A DNA stretch of 64,000 nt from Stenotrophomonas maltophilia (GTDB lineage Bacteria; Pseudomonadota; Gammaproteobacteria; Xanthomonadales; Xanthomonadaceae): assembly GCA_002363385.1 (NCBI GenBank), contig DEVL01000003.1, positions 558,505 through 622,504 of the forward strand, given 5' to 3'. A program made the translations under genes and the position numbers. A model generated the notes under the pieces. It made no database searches and was not told where the DNA came from. It worked only from the letters and a program-made list of their open reading frames with translations. Numbering within the stretch: the stretch's first letter is position 1; each line of letters starts with the position of its first letter. Of the stretch, positions 8,759 to 16,356 are shown in pieces.

Positions 8759-11700
8759 ATGCCCAGTTCCACCCGTCACCCCCTCGCGCGCAGCATCACC
8801 GCGTTGCTGCGTTCCCGTTGTCTGCTGGGCAGTGCAGTCGTGCTGGCGTCGTTCGGTGCGCAGGCAGACTGCGTTACCGTTGGCACCACCACGACTTGCG
8901 ACACCGCCGCCCCCAACCCCTACACGACCCGCATCGGCGACGGCAATCTACCGGCCGAAGATGGGCGTACCGTGGATGTCCAATCCGGCGCGAAGCTGGT
9001 GGTAGGCGATTCCAGCGCGATCTCGCTGCGTGACAACGCCAACATCCGCGTAGGAACCGGCGCGACGGTGAGCGCGACCGCCGTCAGCGCCGCCGGCCTG
9101 TACAACGCCGGTGGAAACACCCTCGAGATGCGCACCGGTGGCACGGTCACCGTCGATGCCGGGGGCGAAGTGCTTGCACTGGGCAGCCAGGGCAATGCAG
9201 AGGTGATCAACTTCCTGGGCGCGGGTAACACCATCGTCAACAACGGGACGATCCGCGCCAACAACGCGGTGGCAATCTGGTTGCAGAACACCACGGGCCT
9301 GAACACCGTGGTCAACGCCGAGACCGGCGTCATCCAGGCACCTGGCACGGTGATCGGCGCTGCCGGTAACGGCGCACTGGATCTCACCAACCGCGGCCGC
9401 ATCATCGGCAATATCTCACTGGCGGGCGGCAATGACATCCTGCGCCTGCTTACCGGCTCGTCGATCACCGGCTCGGCGCTGCTCGGCGACGGCGATGACC
9501 TGCTGGACGTCGCCGGCGCCATTGTCGGCAACGTCGATCAAGGCGCCGGCAACGACACCGCCATCGTGCGCCCCGGCGGCAGCATCGGCGGCACGCTGAC
9601 ACAGGGGGTCGGCAATGATCGGTTGCAGATGCTGGGTGGCAACATTGCCGGCGCGGTGACGCAGGGTGCGGGGACTGACGTGCTGGTGATGAGTGGCGGT
9701 ACGCTGGCTTCGGTCGATCAGGGCGACGACGTCGACCAGATCGAGATCAGTGGCGGCACCATCACCGGCACCGTGCAGCAAGGCGGCGGGCAGGACGTCT
9801 TCATCATGACCGGGGGCACCGTCGGCGCCCTGCTGCAGGGCGATGGAACCGATCGCTTCCGCATGACGGGCGGGCAGATCATCGGTGGTTTCGACGACGG
9901 CGACTATGCCGAGATGACCGGCGGCCGCATCGGCCGGGTCAACATGAAGCTGGAGAACAACACCTTCGACATGTCCGGCGGCACCATCGACGGCAACCTG
10001 GTCACCGGCTTCGGCAACGACACGATCATCCTTTCCGAGGGCTACATCGGCGGCAACATCAGCATCAGCGGTGGCGACGATGCGATCACCATCACCGGTG
10101 GCACGGTGCGCGGCGAGATCCGCGCCAGCACCGGCAACGATCGGCTGGACTGGTCCGGTGGCGGCGTGGTGTACGGCACAGTGGACATGGGCGAGGGCAA
10201 CGACCTCACCACGCTGTCCAACCTCAACAACAGCCACCTCGGCGCGATGCCGCTGTTCACCGGTGGGCTTGGCACCGATCTGCTCACGATGAACAACGTC
10301 AAGACCAGCGGTGTCTCGCGCTTCACCGGCTGGGAGCAGATCAACCTGCGCCAGGACAGCCAGCTGACGTTCGATGGCGACCTGGTGCTGTCCGATTTCA
10401 CCACCACCGGCGGTACGCTGGACATCGACAGCACCAGCACGGTGTTCGCCGGTGGCCTCAATGCCAGCGTGCGCACGTTCACCGCCGGGCAGCAGGCCAG
10501 TGTGATCAATGCCGGGCGCATTGACTTGAGCAACGGCAGCAACGGTGCAGGTGATGCGTTTACCATTGCAGGCAACTATGTCGGCAACAACGGCGGCGTG
10601 TATCTGCAGTCGGTGCTGGCCGGTGACGGTGCGCCTTCCGACCGCCTGGTGATCTCCAACGGCGTGGCCAGTGGCAGCACCGGGCTCGGAATTCTCAACG
10701 CCGGAGGGACCGGCGCGGCGACGCTGGCCGACGGCATCCTGGTGGTGCAGTCGATCAACGGGGCGAGCACCGCGCCGAATGCCTTTGCGTTGTACAACCC
10801 GATCGCGGCGGGAGCGTTCGAGTATTTCCTGTTCAAGGGCGGCGTCAGTGACGGCAGCAGCGAGAACTGGTATCTCCGCTCGACGCTGGTGGCGGGCGTC
10901 TCGCCGGCCCCTTCACCCGCACCACCGGGCGTGCCGACCGTGACGCCGCCCCCGCCACCGCCGGAGGATGCCGGCACGCCACCCCCACCGTTGGCGGCAC
11001 CGCCGTCTCCGGATCTGCCGGAGAATCCCGACCCGTTGGCACCGGAGCCCGCACCGCCGCCGCCACCGCCCGAGCCGGCACCTGTCGCGCCGCCCCAGGT
11101 CGATACCCCACCGCCGGTACCGACCACGCCGGCCGCCGTGCCCGGACCGCTGGCCGTTCCGCCGACGCCCGGTGCAATACCAGCGGAAGGCGACATCGTT
11201 CCGTTGTACCGCGTGGAGGCGGCCACCTACGCGGTGGTGCCGCCGCTGCTGCGTGAGACCAGTCTGCTCAGCCTCGGTACCTTCCACGAACGCCAGGGCG
11301 AACAGCGCCTGTTGGCCGGACAGGGCGGTTTTCGTTCGGCATGGGCGCGGATGATCGGGCAGAGCCATGAGCAGCATTGGGAAGGCGATGCCAAGCCCAG
11401 CTTCGACGGTGACATCCAAGGCATCCAGGCCGGTGTGGATCTGTACGCAACGGCCGATGATCAGGCGCGTAATCAGTTCGGTGTGTTCGTCGGGCGTACC
11501 CGCGCGCAGGGCAACGTCAACGGCTTCGCGATCGGCTGGGACAACGTGGCAGTGGGCCGCACGCGCCTGGACGACAAGCATGTCGGTCTGTACTGGACCC
11601 GCGTGGGCAGTGCGGGCGGTTACCTCGACGCGGTGGTCATGCAGAGCCGTTACGACGGCAATGCATGGTCGGCGCGCGGCCTTGGGATCGATCTGCGCGG

Positions 11701-12166
11701 GGATGGCACCACGGCGTCACTGGAGGTCGGCAAGCCGTTGCTGCAGCTCGGGCAATCGGCCTGGTGGCTGGAGCCGCAGGCGCAGGTGATCTGGCAGCGC
11801 AGTGCGCTGGATGACAACGCGGACCGCATCTCCACGATCAGCTACGAAAACGACAACGCGTGGACCGGCCGTGTCGGCCTGCGCCTTGCAGCCGACTACA
11901 ACCTCGCCGGCAATGGCTGGCAGCCATACCTCAAAGTGAACTACTGGCAGACCTTGGACGGCGAGGATCGCATCAGCTTCGGCACCAATGAGCTGATCAA
12001 TCAGCAGGCCGCCCGCGCACTGGAAGTTGGGGTCGGTGTAGTCGCGCGCTTCAATGCCAATGTCAGTGCGTTTGCGGTGGCCGATTACACGCGCGATCTG
12101 GAAAGCAGTGCGCAGAAGGAGCGCAAGAGCATCGAAGGGAATATCGGGCTGCGCTTCGATTGGTGA
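8759..12166 (+). CDS. Autotransporter with beta-helical repeat passenger
   Basis: This is a 1135-residue type Va secretion protein. A signal peptide (residues 1-36) ends at FGAQA. A long passenger follows, built of degenerate repeats around GG-T-I-x-G-x-V-x-QG-x-G-x-D (nucleotides about 9400-10200), which suggests a right-handed beta-helix. A proline-rich linker (nucleotides about 10906-11175, rich in PPPP and PAPP) leads to a C-terminal autotransporter barrel (about residues 880-1135) ending in GLRFDW, an aromatic end typical of outer-membrane proteins. I chose ATG 8759 because AGAGGA precedes it and it gives the cleanest signal peptide; ATG 8720 and 8741 are alternatives. There is no protease or lipase motif in the passenger. 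An adhesin or surface-structure role is inferred. Confidence 0.88.
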   Translation: MPSSTRHPLARSITALLRSRCLLGSAVVLASFGAQADCVTVGTTTTCDTAAPNPYTTRIGDGNLPAEDGRTVDVQSGAKLVVGDSSAISLRDNANIRVGTGATVSATAVSAAGLYNAGGNTLEMRTGGTVTVDAGGEVLALGSQGNAEVINFLGAGNTIVNNGTIRANNAVAIWLQNTTGLNTVVNAETGVIQAPGTVIGAAGNGALDLTNRGRIIGNISLAGGNDILRLLTGSSITGSALLGDGDDLLDVAGAIVGNVDQGAGNDTAIVRPGGSIGGTLTQGVGNDRLQMLGGNIAGAVTQGAGTDVLVMSGGTLASVDQGDDVDQIEISGGTITGTVQQGGGQDVFIMTGGTVGALLQGDGTDRFRMTGGQIIGGFDDGDYAEMTGGRIGRVNMKLENNTFDMSGGTIDGNLVTGFGNDTIILSEGYIGGNISISGGDDAITITGGTVRGEIRASTGNDRLDWSGGGVVYGTVDMGEGNDLTTLSNLNNSHLGAMPLFTGGLGTDLLTMNNVKTSGVSRFTGWEQINLRQDSQLTFDGDLVLSDFTTTGGTLDIDSTSTVFAGGLNASVRTFTAGQQASVINAGRIDLSNGSNGAGDAFTIAGNYVGNNGGVYLQSVLAGDGAPSDRLVISNGVASGSTGLGILNAGGTGAATLADGILVVQSINGASTAPNAFALYNPIAAGAFEYFLFKGGVSDGSSENWYLRSTLVAGVSPAPSPAPPGVPTVTPPPPPPEDAGTPPPPLAAPPSPDLPENPDPLAPEPAPPPPPPEPAPVAPPQVDTPPPVPTTPAAVPGPLAVPPTPGAIPAEGDIVPLYRVEAATYAVVPPLLRETSLLSLGTFHERQGEQRLLAGQGGFRSAWARMIGQSHEQHWEGDAKPSFDGDIQGIQAGVDLYATADDQARNQFGVFVGRTRAQGNVNGFAIGWDNVAVGRTRLDDKHVGLYWTRVGSAGGYLDAVVMQSRYDGNAWSARGLGIDLRGDGTTASLEVGKPLLQLGQSAWWLEPQAQVIWQRSALDDNADRISTISYENDNAWTGRVGLRLAADYNLAGNGWQPYLKVNYWQTLDGEDRISFGTNELINQQAARALEVGVGVVARFNANVSAFAVADYTRDLESSAQKERKSIEGNIGLRFDW

Positions 12167-12188
12167 TATCGCGACGCGCTGGCATCGT

Positions 12189-13409
12189 TCAGCGCGCCGC
12201 CGCAATCGCCCGCGTACGCGCCTTGGCCAGCGCTTCACCCACCGCCGGGCCCTTCAAGCCGCTCAGATCCAGATCGCGCGCCTGCACCGCCAGCGCCGCC
12301 TGGTGCAGGCGTTTGAGCGTCTCACCCTGTGGGTAATCGCTGTCCTCGAAGCCCAGCCGGCCGCGCTTGTCGGCTTCACAACACAGCGCGATCTGCGCGA
12401 TGCGCTCGGGGCGGCGGAACCCATCGCAGCGGCCGAGCAGTTCCAGCACGGTGGCATCGCGCAGTTCGTCGATGCGGTGCACGTTGAGATGATCGCGGCA
12501 GACCGCTTCGGCCAGTTGGCGGTGATCGACCGGCACCTTCAGGCGTTCGGCCAACCCACGCAGCGGGGCGACGCCGCGCTGCTCATGCATGATGTGGCGC
12601 GGCCATTCGGCGGGCGGGGTCAGGCCCTTGCCGAGGTCGTGGGTCAGCGCGGCGAAACCGATCAGATCATCGCCCGGTGCCAGCTGCGCGGCCATGTCGC
12701 TGACCATTTCCTGGTGTACCCCGGTATCGACTTCCGGATGGAACTCCGCACGCTGGGGCACACCGTACAGGGCCTCCAGCTCGGGCAGGATCGCACCCAG
12801 TGCATGGGCGTCATGCAGCGTGCGCAGGAACGCGGACGGTTGTGCGGAGGCGAGCGCACGGCGCAGCTCCTGCCACACGCGCTCGGGCACCAGCGCATCT
12901 AGCTCGCCACTGGCGGCGACCTCCCGCATCAGCGCCATCGTCTCGTCGGCGACGGTGAAGCCCAGCGGTGCGAAGCGCGCCATGAAGCGGGCCGCACGCA
13001 GCACGCGCAGCGGATCCTCGACGAACGCCGGGCCGACGTGGCGCAGCACACGCTGCTCGATGTCGCGCACGCCGCCATACGGATCCACCCGTTCACCGGT
13101 GGCTTCATCGCAGGCGATCGCGTTGATGGTGAAATCGCGGCGTTGCAGGTCTTCTTCCAGCGTCACGGCGGGATCGGCATCGACCACGAAGCCCCGGTAG
13201 CCGCGGCCGGATTTGCGCTCGGTGCGGGCCAGCGCGTATTCCTCACCGGTGTCGGGATGCAGGAACACCGGGAAATCGCGGCCCACGGCCTTATAGCCCT
13301 GCGCTTCCATCTGCGCCTGGGTGGCCCCGACAACGACCCAGTCGCGGTCGCCCGGGGCGCGCTGCAAGAGGCGGTCGCGCACGGCGCCGCCAACCAGATA
13401 GATTTTCAT
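12189..13409 (-). CDS. cca: CCA-adding tRNA nucleotidyltransferase
   Basis: This 406-residue protein is close in length to the E. coli enzyme (412). The class II nucleotidyltransferase head motif MKIYLVGGAVRDRLLQ and DRDWVVVGATQ are at the N-terminus, with ARTERKSGRGYRGF and RRDFTINAIACD following. A C-terminal HD domain (FAALTHDLGKG) marks the gamma-proteobacterial form with added phosphohydrolase activity. It adds or repairs the 3' CCA end of tRNAs. The ATG at 13409 is certain because the fold begins there; a longer frame to 13502 lacks support. It lies 82 bp downstream of the transglycosylase gene on the same strand and converges with the autotransporter gene 22 bp away. Confidence 0.96.
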   Translation of the reverse strand: MKIYLVGGAVRDRLLQRAPGDRDWVVVGATQAQMEAQGYKAVGRDFPVFLHPDTGEEYALARTERKSGRGYRGFVVDADPAVTLEEDLQRRDFTINAIACDEATGERVDPYGGVRDIEQRVLRHVGPAFVEDPLRVLRAARFMARFAPLGFTVADETMALMREVAASGELDALVPERVWQELRRALASAQPSAFLRTLHDAHALGAILPELEALYGVPQRAEFHPEVDTGVHQEMVSDMAAQLAPGDDLIGFAALTHDLGKGLTPPAEWPRHIMHEQRGVAPLRGLAERLKVPVDHRQLAEAVCRDHLNVHRIDELRDATVLELLGRCDGFRRPERIAQIALCCEADKRGRLGFEDSDYPQGETLKRLHQAALAVQARDLDLSGLKGPAVGEALAKARTRAIAAAR

Positions 13410-13491
13410 ATGCCCATGATGCCGCAGGGGACCAAGGCCACGCCAATCGGGAGTGCCGGATTCGCGGAGCCGGCCGGCATGGCGGGGCCGG

Positions 13492-15480
13492 TCAGTCGCC
13501 ACCCTTGTCGGCGTTGGCCGCGCAGGCGAAGGTCTTGCGCTTGACCTGCAGGCGGCCGTTCATGCGGTCGGTCACCGGCAGCGCGTCACCGTTCAAGCGC
13601 CAGTCGTAGATCACGCTGAAGGCCAGGATGCGCGCGACGTACTCGCGGGTTTCCTTGTAGCTGATCGTCTCGATCCAGATGTCTGGATCGAAACCCGGGC
13701 GTTGCGACTGCCAGCGGGCAGTGGGGGTCGGGCCGGCGTTGTAGGCGGCGATGGTGACGTAGGGCAGGCCGTCGTACTTGTTCATCAGCTGGCGCAGGTA
13801 GGCCGTGCCGATGGCGATGTTGGTGTCCGCATCGTAGAGGCTGGCGGCGCCGCCGTAGTTGGTCAGCCCGATCGATTTGGCCACCGCCGCGCCGGTGGCG
13901 GGCAGCACCTGCATCAGGCCCATCGCGTTGGCTGGCGAGCGGGCCTTCGGGTTGAAGATGCTCTCGGCGCGGATCTCCGCGGCCACCCAGGCCGGATCGA
14001 TGGCATTGCGGGCGGACTCGCGGCGGATGCTGTCATCGTGGTGCAGCGGGAAGCGCAACGAGTACAGGCGCTGCTCGTCCGGGGTCTTGCCGAGCGAGAA
14101 CACCGCACGGTCGAACCAGCCGTTGTCGCGGGCGACTTCCACGGCGAGACGACGCTGTGTGTTGTCGTAACGGCTCAGCGCATCGTTCCACTCGGCCACG
14201 GCCCAGCCCGCACGCTCGATCTTGAACAGTTCCATCGCGCGCACGATCGCCGGGTCGCGCGCGACCGCCGCCTGCGCCTGGGCGCTGTCGTTGGGTTCCC
14301 ACGGGCACAGCGTGTAGTTCTGGCCGAGCTGGTCGGCGGCCAGGAAGCCATGGAAGGTGGCCGCACGGGCCGCCTCACGGAAGGCCGCCTGCGCTTCGCT
14401 GCGTTTGCCGGTCTTGTCCAGCATGCGCGCTTCGAAATAGCGCCAGCGCGAGTCGGCGCGCTGGGTCGGGCCCATCTTGCGGATCGCGGTCAGCGCCGCC
14501 GGCCAGTCGCCGCGCGACAGCGCTTCGCGCGCACGCCATTCGTGCAGGCGTTCGTCATAGGCGGATTCGGGAACTGCATTGAGGCGGCGGGCGGATTCCG
14601 GGCCATACGAAGCCACCGTCCACAGCGCGATCTGGTACAGCACCTGCGCGCGCTGTGCAGCGCTCAGCTGCAGGGCGTCGGCGTACTGCGGCAACTGCTG
14701 CTCGGTAGCGCCCGGATCGGCCTTGGCCAGCTTGGCCAGGCCATCAGTGGCGATGCGTCGGCTGCGCTCAGTGCGCGGCCAGTTCAGTGCGCTCGCATTG
14801 GGCTTGTCGACGAAGGCGGCATACGTATTGGCCAGGGCCACATCGGCGGCGGGCAGACCGCGCGCGGCACTGCGCATCACCGCCGGCTGCTGCTCATCGG
14901 CGGCGGCGTCGATACGTGCCCAGCGCAGCTCGGCGCTCAGGCCACCCTTGGCCTCCAGTACCGCGAATACCGGGTCGCAGGCATCAGGCAACGATTTGCC
15001 GGTGCTGCGCCAGATCGCCTGCGCCTCGCTCACCCACTGCGGATCGGCCTTGCCGGTGGCCTGGCGCGCATTGAGCTGGGCGCAGCGCAGGCCGACGTTG
15101 GAGGTGTCGGTCCAGTTGGCCAGCAGCGTCGGCCAATCCTGGCGCCGCGCGACTGCTGGCAGCCACACGTTGCGGAAGCTGGTGGCCACCGCCTGGCCGT
15201 TGTAGCGCTTCAGGAAGTCCTGGGCCTGCGCATTGCTGACGGTGTCGATGTTGCGCCGCAGGTTGGCGAATTCGACCCAGCCATACAGCGGGTGCCGGCT
15301 CAATGCGGCCGCTTGGGCCGGGTCAAACTGGCCGCGCTCGGCGTTGTCGATGACGGCTTTGAGCTGCGCGCGCTGCGCATCCAGGTTCTGGGCATCGGCC
15401 ACCGGGCTGACGCCGGTGCAGGCCAGCAGGACGGTCGCGCTGAAGAAATAGAGGGGAAGTCGAGTCATGCCGGAAAGCAT
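13492..15480 (-). CDS. slt: Soluble lytic murein transglycosylase (Slt70-like)
   Basis: This 662-residue protein cleaves peptidoglycan glycan strands with 1,6-anhydro ring formation. It has an N-terminal export signal, a long alpha-helical U-domain (about residues 40-450) and a C-terminal lysozyme-like SLT domain. That domain shows the catalytic Glu in AEIRAESIFNPKA, the GLMQVLPATG motif and AYNAGPTP. The export signal contains VLLAC, so the protein may be a lipoprotein rather than freely periplasmic. The start may be ATG 15480 or 15468; neither has a strong ribosome binding site. Confidence 0.92.
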   Translation of the reverse strand: MLSGMTRLPLYFFSATVLLACTGVSPVADAQNLDAQRAQLKAVIDNAERGQFDPAQAAALSRHPLYGWVEFANLRRNIDTVSNAQAQDFLKRYNGQAVATSFRNVWLPAVARRQDWPTLLANWTDTSNVGLRCAQLNARQATGKADPQWVSEAQAIWRSTGKSLPDACDPVFAVLEAKGGLSAELRWARIDAAADEQQPAVMRSAARGLPAADVALANTYAAFVDKPNASALNWPRTERSRRIATDGLAKLAKADPGATEQQLPQYADALQLSAAQRAQVLYQIALWTVASYGPESARRLNAVPESAYDERLHEWRAREALSRGDWPAALTAIRKMGPTQRADSRWRYFEARMLDKTGKRSEAQAAFREAARAATFHGFLAADQLGQNYTLCPWEPNDSAQAQAAVARDPAIVRAMELFKIERAGWAVAEWNDALSRYDNTQRRLAVEVARDNGWFDRAVFSLGKTPDEQRLYSLRFPLHHDDSIRRESARNAIDPAWVAAEIRAESIFNPKARSPANAMGLMQVLPATGAAVAKSIGLTNYGGAASLYDADTNIAIGTAYLRQLMNKYDGLPYVTIAAYNAGPTPTARWQSQRPGFDPDIWIETISYKETREYVARILAFSVIYDWRLNGDALPVTDRMNGRLQVKRKTFACAANADKGGD

Positions 15481-15632
15481 AACGGCGCGGGGTGAAAGGG
15501 AGTGAGGGCAAGCCGACTCGAGGATGAACAGGACCCGCGCCCAGCAGCGTCTGGAAATGCAGACCAGATCACGGACTGCAAGCCGCGCCGAGGCTGGAAT
15601 GGATACGCGGCATCGTGCCGTACGGAGGACCC

Positions 15633-15986
15633 ATGCAGCTCAGGACCGTGTGGTTGTTCGGGACGTTGACGACCCTGGGGCTCGCGATGCCCCTGCCGGG
15701 CCAGGCCGATGGCCTTATCGAATGCAACAACTGTACATCCCCGGAGCAGGTCGCGCTTGCCAGCGGCCCCGGGCTGACCGTTGTGGTGGACTTCGAGCAG
15801 GCGACGGTGCACGGATTCGAGGTGACCCAGGCCACCGGTGAGGCGGGTGGCCAAGCGATCCCTGTCCAGATACCTCCTTCGATCGAAGCCGCGTTCCTGC
15901 GGAACGTGGCGGCGGTGATGGATGCCGAGCAGGCAGAGCGCGACGCCGAACGCCTCCGTCAACCGCCTCCTGAGAAAAAAGAGTGA
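15633..15986 (+). CDS. Small secreted protein of unknown function
   Basis: This is a 117-residue protein I do not recognise. ATG 15633 has a strong GGAGG at 15624-15628, which decides the start. Residues 1-20 form a clear signal peptide (hydrophobic FGTLTTLGLAMPLPGQA). Two cysteines follow closely (ECNNC), suggesting a disulfide or metal site near the mature N-terminus. The tail is charged and ends in PPPEKKE. It is divergent from slt with a 152-bp gap. A periplasmic location is inferred. Confidence 0.65.
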   Translation: MQLRTVWLFGTLTTLGLAMPLPGQADGLIECNNCTSPEQVALASGPGLTVVVDFEQATVHGFEVTQATGEAGGQAIPVQIPPSIEAAFLRNVAAVMDAEQAERDAERLRQPPPEKKE

Positions 15987-16356
15987 GCCCGTGGCGAAAG
16001 CAGCGGCGGGTGGGGCACCGCATTTCAGCCGATCACGACGCGCAGGACGTCACGCAGATCCCGTTTTTTTCGATATCCCTGTGCAGGTCTGTCGCGCGGT
16101 CTCCCGTTGACGCCGTCCTGCCCGGTTGGCGGGATGTCTGACCGCCACCGCCTTTAAACACAAGGCGTTTGCTGCAGCGCACGGCCGATCCATGCAACGC
16201 ACGCCGCCTAGTTTCGCCCAGTCGGCTTTGTCGATTCCGCGTGAAAGAGTGTCGGCCGTCACGTCGACCTGTTTACCGTTTGTTTACAAAGGAGACACTG
16301 CCGCCATGCAGGGGGGCGCGGCAGCCCAGCCCGACATTCCTTTGGAGAGAGAGCGA
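15987..16356. other. 370-bp leader region ahead of a TonB receptor
   Basis: No gene is supported here. Near its 3' end there is a second possible start for the downstream receptor: an AAGGAG (about 16289-16294) precedes an in-frame ATG at 16306, 17 codons before the preferred start. The stretch GTTTACCGTTTGTTTACAAA (about 16270-16290) is AT-rich and repeated (two TGTTTAC/GTTTAC copies), consistent with a regulator site or promoter. No terminator is obvious after 15986. Confidence 0.4.

Noticed and set aside
13453..15495. A 680-codon plus-strand open frame
   Set aside because: Antisense to the lytic transglycosylase, which has the Glu, GLMQ and AYNAG motifs.
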